Source: Winogradskyella sp.
GTDB taxonomy: Bacteria > Bacteroidota > Bacteroidia > Flavobacteriales > Flavobacteriaceae
Length of the DNA stretch: 49,299 nt
Direction of reading: 5' to 3'
NCBI RefSeq assembly: GCF_013213975.1
Contig: NZ_JABSST010000012.1
Coordinates: 1-49,299, forward strand
The notes under the pieces are model-generated. The model saw only the letters and a program-made list of their open reading frames with translations. It ran no database searches and was not told the origin of the DNA. This document shows positions 8,346 through 15,868 of this stretch, piece by piece (the stretch's first letter is position 1; each line of letters opens with the position of its first letter). The position numbers were made by a program, and so were the translations under genes.

Positions 8346-9911
8346 ATGATTAAATATTTAAAAAATGATTTACCGGCAAGTATTGTCGTATTCTTTGTAG
8401 CCTTACCACTCTGTTTAGGTATAGCTGTTGCCAGTGATGCACCACCTTTTGCTGGATTAATTGCAGGTATCATCGGTGGTATTGTTGTTGGATTGATTTC
8501 TGGCTCTCAGGTTGGTGTTAGTGGCCCTGCAGCAGGACTAGCAGCAATTGTTTTGGCTGCTATTGCTTCTCTTGGTTATGAAGCTTTTCTTGTAGCCGTA
8601 GTTCTTGGTGGAGTGATCCAAATTTTATTTGGAGTCTTAAAGCTTGGAATAATTGGATACTATTTTCCGTCCTCTGTTATAAAAGGAATGCTAACTGGAA
8701 TTGGAATCATCATTATCTTAAAACAGATTCCGCATTTCTTCGGAATTGATAAAGATCCAGAAGGTAATTTTGTTTTGTTTGGTGGTGATAACAACGTATT
8801 TATGGATATTATTAGTATTCCACAAAATCTTGGATTAGGGTCTACGATTATCGCTGTTGTAGCTATGGGAATTTTAATTCTTTGGTCACAGGTGCTTACA
8901 AATAAACATAACATATTTAAGCTTGTTCAAGGGCCACTTGTCGCAGTTGTTGCAGGTGTTATCTTCTTTATTTTGGCCAAGGATTCATCATTAGATATTG
9001 CCCAAAGTCATTTAGTACAAGTTCCTGTACCAGACGGAATAGATAGTTTTCTTGGACAATTTACACTTCCAGATTTCAGTGTTATAGGTTCAACAGAAGT
9101 TTGGGTAACCGCTTTTACCATAGCTCTGGTAGCGAGTTTAGAAACGCTTTTATGTGTTGAGGCTACGGATAAATTAGATCCTCAAAAACGAGTTACTCCA
9201 ACAAATCGTGAGCTTTTAGCGCAAGGCTCGGGTAATATTCTTTCAGGTTTAATAGGTGGTATTCCAATTACACAGGTAATTGTTCGTAGTTCTGCTAATA
9301 TTCAATCGGGTAACAAAACCAAAGCGAGTGCTATAATCCATGGTTTCTTTTTATTAATTTCTGTGATCATAATACCTAATGTGCTTAATATGATTCCATT
9401 ATCGGTATTAGCAGCGGTATTATTCATTGTAGGATATAAACTTGCAAAACCAGCAACATTTAAAGCGATGTGGAAGTCTGGATGGAAACAGTTCTTGCCA
9501 TTCATCGTAACAGTTTTAATTATTGTTTTCAAAGATTTACTTTGGGGAATTGGAATAGGTTTAGCCATTGGAATTATGGTTACCCTATGGCACAGTTATA
9601 AAAATTCTCATTTCTTGCACATTGAAGGCGAAGATGTTGATGATGGAAAAGTTAAGATGACTTTAGCTGAAGAAGTGACCTTTTTTAATAAGGCGGCGAT
9701 TTTAAAAGAATTAGATAGTATTCCGGAAAATTCAAAATTAGAACTCGATGTTAGAAAAACGCGATTCTTGGATAATGATATTATTGAAATTTTAGAAGAT
9801 TTTGCGTTCAAAGCAAAAGAACGAAATATTGATATCAAACTTTATTCAGAACGCGGAATTGTTGAGAATCCAGATAGTTTTATAGAATTTTTTAAATTAG
9901 AAAAATTGTAA
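8346..9911 (+). CDS. SulP/SLC26 family anion (probably bicarbonate or sulfate) transporter with STAS domain
   Basis: 521 aa from ATG 8346, chosen because MIKYLKNDLPASIVVFF is the usual SulP opening; the longer frame from 8307 adds 13 atypical residues. About a dozen hydrophobic segments fill residues 12-405, including the conserved VFFVALPLCLGIA start, GSQVGVSGPAAGLAAIV, and the GLIGGIPITQVIVRSSANI region. A C-terminal cytoplasmic STAS-like domain (about 420-521) follows. SulP proteins carry sulfate, bicarbonate or dicarboxylates. The next gene looks like a carbonic-anhydrase relative, so bicarbonate uptake is the better guess (inference). Substrate cannot be read from sequence. Confidence 0.9.
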   Translation: MIKYLKNDLPASIVVFFVALPLCLGIAVASDAPPFAGLIAGIIGGIVVGLISGSQVGVSGPAAGLAAIVLAAIASLGYEAFLVAVVLGGVIQILFGVLKLGIIGYYFPSSVIKGMLTGIGIIIILKQIPHFFGIDKDPEGNFVLFGGDNNVFMDIISIPQNLGLGSTIIAVVAMGILILWSQVLTNKHNIFKLVQGPLVAVVAGVIFFILAKDSSLDIAQSHLVQVPVPDGIDSFLGQFTLPDFSVIGSTEVWVTAFTIALVASLETLLCVEATDKLDPQKRVTPTNRELLAQGSGNILSGLIGGIPITQVIVRSSANIQSGNKTKASAIIHGFFLLISVIIIPNVLNMIPLSVLAAVLFIVGYKLAKPATFKAMWKSGWKQFLPFIVTVLIIVFKDLLWGIGIGLAIGIMVTLWHSYKNSHFLHIEGEDVDDGKVKMTLAEEVTFFNKAAILKELDSIPENSKLELDVRKTRFLDNDIIEILEDFAFKAKERNIDIKLYSERGIVENPDSFIEFFKLEKL

Positions 9912-9949
9912 TAATTGAAACGAATTAAACATTAATAAATAAAAATCAG

Positions 9950-10423
9950 ATGATAACAGAACAAGAAATTTTAGACGCACAGAAAGCTTGGGGAGAAGGC
10001 ATAGTGAAAATTGGTAAAGTATTCCTAGATAATGGAGATTATATTGATACTGCTAGAAAGCATATCGAAGAATTTTATAATTACGCAGAAGGTGAAGTAT
10101 TGTTTAAGCCTACTTTAGCCTCTGAGAAACAATTTCGAACTGATTTTGAAGGGGCATTGTCTTACTTCGTTGGTAGTAATGATAACTATCCAGAAGATCA
10201 TGGATTTGCAATTAAACCTTGGTCTCATGTACGTTGGGAAAGCATAGGAACCAAAATTATTGGTAATATGGCAATAGCTATGGGTAATTATTACTTCACA
10301 ATGGTAGATGGTGGTGATGTAGTAAAAGTAGAGTATTCATTCTCCTATACTAAGAATAATGATGGTGAACTTAAGATTATTCTCCATGGCTCCCATATGC
10401 CTTATAATCCTTTAGCATCATAA
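9950..10423 (+). CDS. COG4337/iota-carbonic-anhydrase-like protein (SnoaL/CaMKII-association fold)
   Basis: 157 aa, cytoplasmic (no signal peptide). The sequence has the features I associate with the bacterial COG4337 family, often mislabelled phosphoribosyl-AMP cyclohydrolase: an N-terminal AQKAWGEGIVKIGKV helix, EGEVLFKPTLAS, ALSYFVG, DHGFAIKPW, MAIAMGNYYF, and a C-terminal I-x-L-H-x-S-x-x-P-Y strand. Iota-type carbonic anhydrases belong to this group and carry HHSS at that last position. Here it reads HGSH (146-149), keeping the first His and the following Ser but changing the other two. It lies 38 nt after the SulP gene, so it is probably co-transcribed. Activity is not proven; family assignment is from memory of motifs. 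Confidence 0.72.
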   Translation: MITEQEILDAQKAWGEGIVKIGKVFLDNGDYIDTARKHIEEFYNYAEGEVLFKPTLASEKQFRTDFEGALSYFVGSNDNYPEDHGFAIKPWSHVRWESIGTKIIGNMAIAMGNYYFTMVDGGDVVKVEYSFSYTKNNDGELKIILHGSHMPYNPLAS

Positions 10424-10441
10424 TACAAGCTTTAATAAATT

Positions 10442-10471
10442 AAAAGCCGCTATAATTAGCGGCTTTTTTTT
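10442..10471. terminator. Bidirectional rho-independent terminator
   Basis: A perfect 9-bp stem (AAAAGCCGC / GCGGCTTTT) with an 8-nt loop, A-run on the left and T-run on the right. It sits between the convergent COG4337 gene and the CvpA-like gene and can serve both. Confidence 0.9.
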
Positions 10472-10475
10472 ATAC

Positions 10476-10973
10476 TTAATCATCATCTATCTCACTCTTT
10501 ATAAGTGTAGGAAAGATCATAGGAGCTAAAGATTTTACAGGTTCATATAGTACACTTTCTTTCAAATCTTCTTTTTCCATAAAAGGTAGTGTGTTATTTA
10601 ACGTGTTAAATACAATTAATAAAATACTAAGAATAAGTCCAATTTTTAATCCGCCAAAGACACCTCCAGCAAGTTTATTAATAATGCCTAGTGAAGCAAA
10701 ATCTGCTAATTTGGTAAGTGCTTTACCCGCTATACTTATAGCTAATACAATAATAACGAATGTAACGGCAAAGGCTACAATATTGATGGTCTTTGTTGTC
10801 CAATCGACTTTAGATTCCAATAAGTCAGCAGCGAAGTAACTAAAGTGAATGGCTCCATATACTCCTAGGACTAAGGCAACAAGAGATGCGATTTCTACAA
10901 AAAGTCCTTTAAAAAGCCCTCTAATAAATCCAAATAGTAATAGAGCAGCTAATACAATATCGATTATATTCAT
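10476..10973 (-). CDS. CvpA family membrane protein
   Basis: 165 aa from ATG 10973. This start gives MNIIDIVLAALLLFGFIRG, the standard CvpA opening, while the 14 extra upstream residues of the longer frame are not family-like. Four hydrophobic segments are visible (about 4-22, 27-47, 63-85 and 100-122), with GLFKGLFVEIASL after the first, as in CvpA (colicin V production protein) relatives. The C-terminus is short and acidic (SEIDDD). In Bacteroidota the role is unclear; E. coli CvpA affects colicin V export and envelope stress. It stands alone between convergent and divergent neighbours. Confidence 0.88.
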   Translation of the reverse strand: MNIIDIVLAALLLFGFIRGLFKGLFVEIASLVALVLGVYGAIHFSYFAADLLESKVDWTTKTINIVAFAVTFVIIVLAISIAGKALTKLADFASLGIINKLAGGVFGGLKIGLILSILLIVFNTLNNTLPFMEKEDLKESVLYEPVKSLAPMIFPTLIKSEIDDD

Positions 10974-11053
10974 AGTTAGTAGCGGTTTAGACAAAAATAA
11001 TTTAATTTCTATCATTTAGAACTTATAACGTAAATCAAGACCGTTTAGTTTAC

Positions 11054-11061
11054 TAACTTTG
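11054..11061 (+). promoter_or_regulatory. Putative -7 box (TAACTTTG)
   Basis: TAnnTTTG match 28 nt before the ATG at 11090. No convincing -33 TTG. It would drive the 118-aa gene and perhaps pheS. Confidence 0.4.
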
Positions 11062-11089
11062 AAACTTGAATTAAGAATTACAATTCATA

Positions 11090-11446
11090 ATGGCTAGAGA
11101 CGAACAGTTAAAAGAACGATGGGGTTTGGTGGTAGAAAAATTGTCTAAGCAATTTGCAGATGGTGATACCTTAGATTTAGATTCTATTATTTATTTGATT
11201 GGAGTGCAGGAACTGGGTCAGATACACCGTGACTATAAAAAGGACCACAAGCTCGATTTAATGCATATCGCTATTTGTAAACTGCTAGAACCTTATGGGT
11301 TCTACGAGTTTGATTATGTCGATGAGGATGGTTGGCCGCATTACAAGGTTAAAGAACAGTTGCCATTTTTAAAAGCAGGTGAGCAAAGTGTCTTAATGAA
11401 GGAAGCTATAGTCAACTATTTTGTTGAAACTGAGTATATCGACTAA
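11090..11446 (+). CDS. Conserved hypothetical protein upstream of pheS
   Basis: 118 aa, soluble, no signal peptide. It has an N-terminal charged helix (KERWGLVVEKLSKQF), a central LIGVQELGQIHRDYKKD region, and an aromatic stretch, YGFYEFDYVDEDGWPHY. I believe it is a conserved small flavobacterial protein of unknown function but cannot name a domain. It lies 35 nt before pheS on the same strand, so it may share a transcript, although a second -7 box lies between them. Confidence 0.75.
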   Translation: MARDEQLKERWGLVVEKLSKQFADGDTLDLDSIIYLIGVQELGQIHRDYKKDHKLDLMHIAICKLLEPYGFYEFDYVDEDGWPHYKVKEQLPFLKAGEQSVLMKEAIVNYFVETEYID

Positions 11447-11453
11447 GATTTTT

Positions 11454-11461
11454 TAAATTTG
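11454..11461 (+). promoter_or_regulatory. Putative pheS -7 box (TAAATTTG)
   Basis: TAnnTTTG match 20 nt upstream of the pheS ATG, in the short gap after the previous gene. No -33 TTG at the normal distance. Confidence 0.4.
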
Positions 11462-11481
11462 CGGTCTGAAAAAATGATATC

Positions 11482-12501
11482 ATGATAGATAAGCTAAAAG
11501 AACTTATTGAAGAAGCCGAAGCGTTTACAGCACAATCTAAGGATGAAGTTGAAGCATTCAGAATTAAATACCTTGGCTCTAAAGGGTTATTGAAGCAATA
11601 CTTTGCCGAATTTAAAAACGTTGCTAACGAGCAAAAAAAGGAATTTGGGCAAACGATTAATCAGCTTAAGAAAACAGCAGAGGATAAGGTTAATGCCTTA
11701 AAGGAAGCACTTGAAAGTCAAGAAGAGGATAAAGGCATTTATGGTGATTTATCGCGTCCTGGCGAACCTATTACTATTGGTGCACGTCATCCAATTTCAA
11801 TTGTAAAAAATCAGATTATTGATATCTTTTCTCGTATTGGTTTTAATGTAAGTGAAGGCCCAGAGATTGAAGACGACTGGCATAACTTTACAGCATTAAA
11901 CTTACCAGAATATCATCCAGCAAGAGACATGCAGGATACCTTCTTTATTCAGACTAACCCAGATATCTTGTTACGCACGCATACGAGTTCTGTGCAAGTG
12001 CGTTATATGGAAAGTAATAAGCCACCAATTCGTACTATTTCACCAGGTCGCGTATATCGTAATGAAGCCATTTCAGCGCGTTCGCATTGCTTTTTTCACC
12101 AGGTAGAGGGCTTATACATTGATAAAGATGTGAGTTTCGCAGATTTAAAACAAACCCTTCAGTATTTCACTACCGAAATGTTTGGGAAGTCTAAGATTAG
12201 ATTACGTCCATCGTACTTCCCATTTACAGAACCTAGCGCTGAGGTAGATGTGTATTGGGGCCTTGAGACCGAAACGGATTATAAAATTACTAAAGGCACT
12301 GGTTGGTTAGAAATTATGGGTTGCGGAATGGTAGATCCTAACGTTCTAGAAAACTGTGGTATAGATTCTAAGGAGTACTCAGGTTTTGCCTTTGGAATGG
12401 GAATTGACCGTATTGCCATGTTGCTCAACCAAATTAGTGATATTCGCTTATTAAGTGAGAACGATGTGCGATTCTTAGAGCAGTTTAAATCGGCATTGTA
12501 A
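11482..12501 (+). CDS. pheS: Phenylalanine--tRNA ligase alpha subunit
   Basis: 339 aa, full length for the family. An N-terminal coiled-coil tRNA-binding arm (about 1-90) is followed by the class II synthetase core. Visible landmarks are GARHPIS, GFNVSEGPEIEDDWHNF, LPEYHPARDMQDTF, LRTHTSSVQVRYM, RVYRNEAISARSHCFFHQVEG, SYFPFTEPSAEVDV and GFAFGMGIDRIAML. It charges tRNA-Phe as an alpha2-beta2 enzyme; pheT is not in this window, as is common in Bacteroidota, where the two genes are separated. Confidence 0.98.
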   Translation: MIDKLKELIEEAEAFTAQSKDEVEAFRIKYLGSKGLLKQYFAEFKNVANEQKKEFGQTINQLKKTAEDKVNALKEALESQEEDKGIYGDLSRPGEPITIGARHPISIVKNQIIDIFSRIGFNVSEGPEIEDDWHNFTALNLPEYHPARDMQDTFFIQTNPDILLRTHTSSVQVRYMESNKPPIRTISPGRVYRNEAISARSHCFFHQVEGLYIDKDVSFADLKQTLQYFTTEMFGKSKIRLRPSYFPFTEPSAEVDVYWGLETETDYKITKGTGWLEIMGCGMVDPNVLENCGIDSKEYSGFAFGMGIDRIAMLLNQISDIRLLSENDVRFLEQFKSAL

Positions 12502-12525
12502 CATTTATTCGAGGTGTTTAGCACT

Positions 12526-12854
12526 TCACACAGCAAAAACAGATTTTCTAAATTCGGCAGGCGTTTTCTTATTTAAGAGTTTTAAACCAACACTTGCTTT
12601 TATGAGTTCAGTAAAGTACGTTTCTCTATCATCAAATAGCTCTTGATTAGCAAAGGTGTAATGAAGACCATATGAAATGGCTTTTTCTCGTGGTTTTTCC
12701 AGTTATTTTGAAAGTCATAGAACGGTTCATCTGCACTATCACTTGAAATTTTAATCGTTTTAATGCTTGTTGTTTTTTCATGGGATTGGTTGTAACTAAA
12801 TGCAGTAAGATTTTGAGTGAGGACGAGGATTATTAGTCTTATGACGAATTGTAT
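12526..12854 (-). pseudogene. Frameshifted remnant of a small exported protein
   Basis: The 450-nt gap after pheS contains coding-like sequence on the minus strand. From 12854 one frame reads a hydrophobic leader (IQFVIRLIILVLTQNLTAFS) then SDSADEPFYDFQNNW. After the A-run at 12698-12694 a different frame reads REKAISYGLHYTFANQELF, then VGLKLLNKKTPAEFRKSVF, and stops with TGA at 12528-12526. Adding one A to the five-A run joins the two parts into about 109 residues. The expected start codon is ATA, directly after a TAA, so initiation also seems lost. Family unrecognised. A sequencing error could explain the frameshift but not the missing start. Confidence 0.7.
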
Positions 12855-12932
12855 TTATGAGGCATTCGAAGAGTATAAAATCCCCTTTTTAATATCTTTA
12901 CATTTAAATTATAATTAACATTACAAGGAGGC

Positions 12933-12940
12933 TATATTTG
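12933..12940 (+). promoter_or_regulatory. Putative -7 box (TATATTTG)
   Basis: TAnnTTTG match 11 nt before the ATG at 12952, implying a very short leader. An AAGGAGG sequence lies just upstream (about 12924-12930), too far from the ATG to act as a ribosome site if transcription starts near 12944. Confidence 0.45.
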
Positions 12941-12951
12941 TCTGACACATT

Positions 12952-13347
12952 ATGAAAAAAGATATTGAAATCCCTAAAGTTAAGGGCGTGCATATAGCTG
13001 TTGTTCAAGAAGAGCATTTAGAATATAAAACGCTCGATTGGAATGCCTATATCATTAATAACAGCGATACAGATTTAGATACAGTGCTTATTGTGTCTCA
13101 AGGCAAATCAGAAACAAAAATGACACCTCCAATGCGTCATACCATTGCAAAACTTCCGGCGCGAAGTTATGCGAAGATTGAGTATATGCAAGAACAGGTT
13201 TTAGCACTAAACAATACTTTTAAGGTTACCTTTTTTGAGGGTAATCAAATGTTTGATAAAACATATCTTTTTAGAAAAAACACCATTAATGCAAAGGCCT
13301 TGCAACCTTTACCCTTAATGCAATTAAAAGGAATTCTGGTAAAGTAA
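12952..13347 (+). CDS. Conserved hypothetical protein (flavobacterial pheS-neighbour family)
   Basis: 131 aa, no signal peptide or membrane helix. Predicted mostly beta: alternating hydrophobic strands such as VHIAVVQEEH, LDWNAYIINNSD, TVLIVSQG and FKVTFFEGNQMFDKTYLF suggest an Ig-like or similar sandwich. It ends in basic/hydrophobic LMQLKGILVK. Members are, in my recollection, sometimes mislabelled as phenylalanyl-tRNA synthetase because of location; there is no synthetase motif here. It survives intact between two decayed small genes, which suggests it is under selection. Function unknown. Confidence 0.75.
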   Translation: MKKDIEIPKVKGVHIAVVQEEHLEYKTLDWNAYIINNSDTDLDTVLIVSQGKSETKMTPPMRHTIAKLPARSYAKIEYMQEQVLALNNTFKVTFFEGNQMFDKTYLFRKNTINAKALQPLPLMQLKGILVK

Positions 13348-13353
13348 ATTGCC

Positions 13354-13631
13354 ATGGAAGATTAAAACAAGAATTTCAAAAATTATCTGAGGACATAAGC
13401 TTAAAGAAACAGAAAATTAGTGTTGTACTTTATAAGAACACTAATAGCCATTGCTATCCTATATTTTTATAGGATTACGATTGGATCAATTGGGTAATTT
13501 ACATTTATATTCCAATTAATTTAATATCCCTTATTTCCATTTTTGGATGGAATATATCCTTGAATGAGGGCATTACAACTACGCAGCAAAAATTAGATGA
13601 TCTTATTGCCAATATGGATGAAGAGGAATAG
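13354..13631 (+). pseudogene. Multiply frameshifted gene for a small two-helix membrane protein
   Basis: ATG 13354 (MED) hits TAA after three codons. Shifting the frame gives LKQEFQKLSEDISLKKQKIS, a second shift near 13430 gives YFIRTLIAIAILYFY (a membrane helix), and a third near 13472 gives DYDWINWVIYIYIPINLISL with a second helix, a Q/K/D-rich tail and a normal TAG at 13629-13631. Joined together these form a plausible protein of about 92 residues with an N-terminal charged helix, two membrane helices and a charged C-terminus. At least three frame changes mean it is not translated as one product. It lies directly behind the intact 131-aa gene. Confidence 0.72.
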
Positions 13632-13634
13632 AAA

Positions 13635-14636
13635 TTAATCTAACTTCTCAGTCAACTTCTTAAATACCTTTTTCGGATTCTTATTTTCATAAAGAATGCT
13701 ATACACCGCATTAATAATAGGCAATCGGGTTTTCTTTACATTCTTTTCATTTAATAAATAGGCATTTTTGGTGGCATAATAACCTTCTGCAATCATGTTC
13801 ATTTCCATTTGGGCAGATTTTACAGTATATCCTTTGCCAATCATATTACCAAACATTCTATTTCTAGAAAATACAGAATAACCGGTTACTAATAAATCAC
13901 CCAAATAGGCCGAATTATTAATGTTACGTTTCATTTTGTGCATCTTTTTAATAAAACGCTTCATTTCACGGATGGCATTGCTCATTAATACACTTTGAAA
14001 GTTATCACCATAACCCAAACCATGTGCCATTCCTGCAGCGATGGCATAAATGTTTTTAAGCATGACCGCATATTCAACACCAATGATATCATCACTGATT
14101 TTAGTTTTAATATAATTACTAGATAAATTATCAGCAATGCTCTGTGCTTTTTCTTGATCGGCGCAAGAAATGGTGAGGTAAGATAAACGTTCTAAGGCTA
14201 CCTCCTCAGCGTGGCAAGGTCCAGCGATAACCGCAATATTTTCGAACGGAATTTTGTAAACATCATGAAAATGCTCACCTACCAACAAACCAGATTCTGG
14301 GATAATGCCTTTTACAGCCGAAACCACCACTTTTTCACTAATATCGCCTTTGAGTTTTTCCAACTCAGCATGCATAAAAGCCGATGGAATAACAAAAACA
14401 AGCACGTCTGCCCAGTCTGCTATTTCATTAATATCATTACTTAGTTTTAATTGCTCTAAATGGAATTCAACCGAACTTAAGTAACTCGGGTTATGCTGCT
14501 CTTTTATTATGTGTTCTTTAGTGTAAGCACTGCGCATGTACCAACCCACTTCATCAAGATTTTCACATAGCATTTTTACAATGGCAGTTGCCCAACTACC
14601 TCCGCCAAATACAGCATATTTTTTATGGTCACTCAT
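13635..14636 (-). CDS. gpsA: NAD(P)H-dependent glycerol-3-phosphate dehydrogenase
   Basis: 333 aa. The N-terminal nucleotide-binding motif is FGGGSWATAIVKML (GxGSWxTA). FVIPSAFM and IAGPCHAEEVALE follow, then the catalytic-lysine region YAVMLKNIYAIAAGMAHGLG and GDLLVTGYS. It reduces dihydroxyacetone phosphate to sn-glycerol-3-phosphate for phospholipid synthesis. The first base of the usual GAG in the binding loop is changed to give GGG, which is tolerated in Bacteroidota. It is transcribed on its own from a good promoter upstream. Confidence 0.96.
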   Translation of the reverse strand: MSDHKKYAVFGGGSWATAIVKMLCENLDEVGWYMRSAYTKEHIIKEQHNPSYLSSVEFHLEQLKLSNDINEIADWADVLVFVIPSAFMHAELEKLKGDISEKVVVSAVKGIIPESGLLVGEHFHDVYKIPFENIAVIAGPCHAEEVALERLSYLTISCADQEKAQSIADNLSSNYIKTKISDDIIGVEYAVMLKNIYAIAAGMAHGLGYGDNFQSVLMSNAIREMKRFIKKMHKMKRNINNSAYLGDLLVTGYSVFSRNRMFGNMIGKGYTVKSAQMEMNMIAEGYYATKNAYLLNEKNVKKTRLPIINAVYSILYENKNPKKVFKKLTEKLD

Positions 14637-14659
14637 ACAATAGCATCTGTTTTGATATC

Positions 14660-14689
14660 CAAAAATACATAAAATAAAAATGCCTCAAA
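14660..14689 (-). promoter_or_regulatory. Putative gpsA promoter (TTTG-N18-TATTTTTG)
   Basis: On the minus strand TTTG (14689-14686) is followed after 18 nt by TATTTTTG (14667-14660). This matches the Bacteroidota sigma-ABfr consensus in both boxes and spacing. Predicted start near 14656, about 20 nt before the gpsA ATG. Confidence 0.65.
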
Positions 14690-14769
14690 CAGCTAGTGAA
14701 GACGTAGGTTTTTCAATTTGGCATGAGATTTGAAATTATAATTATAGCAACCTTAAAAACCGTTGAATT

Positions 14770-15723
14770 ATGAAGACATTGAAATTACTATTCGGATTTG
14801 CATTAAGTGCCACGCTTTTAACGTCGTGTTACACAGAAGAAATTAATATTAACGATAATGGTCCAACCATTTCACTAAATCAGTTATTACAATCTTATGA
14901 TTTGTGGTATGTTGATATTAATAGCACACAAGGTTTCGGTGAAACCCCATTTTTACAAATTGCATTTACCCTAACGTTCGATAATGGTCGTATGTATGCT
15001 AATAATAACTTGGTTGGCTTTGGTTCTCAAGGTGGAGGTTTTGGTGTACAAATAGGAACTTATGATGCTTATAATATGATTTTAGATGTCAATCATGTTA
15101 TCGATGGATTTGATAGTTTTGATGTCTATCAAATCGATAATAATACCATAGAGTTGTATAATCCGTTTAATGATACCTCTTACTTTTTAGATGGCTATCA
15201 AAGAGCAAATTTTGATTACGACTTTATATTCTATGATAATATCCATTATTTCTTGCAGGAGTATGATGCTTGGGAAAAGGTATATACGAGTGAGTTTGGA
15301 GCTTTAAATGAGTTTGATAATGTAAATTACTTACAGTTTTTGTCTGGAGGCAATGACTCAACATTTAGAAGCTCTCAGGATGTTAATGTAAGTAACACAA
15401 ACAATATATTCTGGGATTATACAGGGGTCTATGGAGTAGGCAATGTTACAGGAAATATGTACCTAAAAACTTTAACGTTAGATTATGATTTCTTCGACAA
15501 TGAATTCTTTGAATTGAGCGTTATTAATGATGCAACGATAGAGTTATTACACCCAAGTTCGGGTACTGTATATGAGTTTGAAGGACGAGGATATATTCCT
15601 TACTATAGAAATTCTGATACAGAAGGAAAGGTGACAAAACACGAAAATACGCCTAAGAAACGTAAGCAAAAATCACTTAAGGTAGATAATCCTAGAGAGA
15701 ATACAAGAAACACTCAAGCTTAA
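14770..15723 (+). CDS. Putative surface lipoprotein with basic C-terminal tail
   Basis: 317 aa. The lipoprotein signal peptide ends in LLTSC (Cys at residue 20), followed by YTEEI, so it is exported and lipidated. The mature protein is rich in Asp, Asn, Tyr and Phe and predicted mostly beta. Two similar halves each carry an LQSYDLWYVDI or LQEYDAWEKVY start, an [FY]LQ[IF] strand and an IELYNPF or IELLHPSS end, so it is likely an internal duplication. The last 40 residues switch to a Lys/Arg-rich disordered tail. Such flavobacterial proteins have been labelled nicotinic acid mononucleotide adenylyltransferase in some annotations; nothing here supports an enzyme. Function unknown. Confidence 0.8.
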   Translation: MKTLKLLFGFALSATLLTSCYTEEININDNGPTISLNQLLQSYDLWYVDINSTQGFGETPFLQIAFTLTFDNGRMYANNNLVGFGSQGGGFGVQIGTYDAYNMILDVNHVIDGFDSFDVYQIDNNTIELYNPFNDTSYFLDGYQRANFDYDFIFYDNIHYFLQEYDAWEKVYTSEFGALNEFDNVNYLQFLSGGNDSTFRSSQDVNVSNTNNIFWDYTGVYGVGNVTGNMYLKTLTLDYDFFDNEFFELSVINDATIELLHPSSGTVYEFEGRGYIPYYRNSDTEGKVTKHENTPKKRKQKSLKVDNPRENTRNTQA

Positions 15724-15823
15724 ACTTGAAGGTTTCTATTCTATACAAATTTGAGTGTTCCGTGTGACCTCAAAAGAAATTAGAACACACACGAAACTAA
15801 ATTTTGGTTGGTTATTTAGTTTC

Positions 15824-15860
15824 AAAGCGCTCGGTCGATGCTAGTTGACTGGGCGCTTTT
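15824..15860. terminator. Strong hairpin between convergent genes
   Basis: A 13-bp stem (AAAGCGCTCGGTC at 15824-15836 with GACTGGGCGCTTT at 15847-15859, two G-T pairs) and 10-nt loop, T-run on the right. Best as terminator for the lipoprotein gene. Confidence 0.85.
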
Positions 15861-15868
15861 CTATGGTC

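Noticed and set aside
12924-12930. AAGGAGG as a Shine-Dalgarno site for the gene at 12952
   Set aside because: It is over 20 nt from the ATG and upstream of the predicted transcription start; strong SD sites are not used typically in Bacteroidota.
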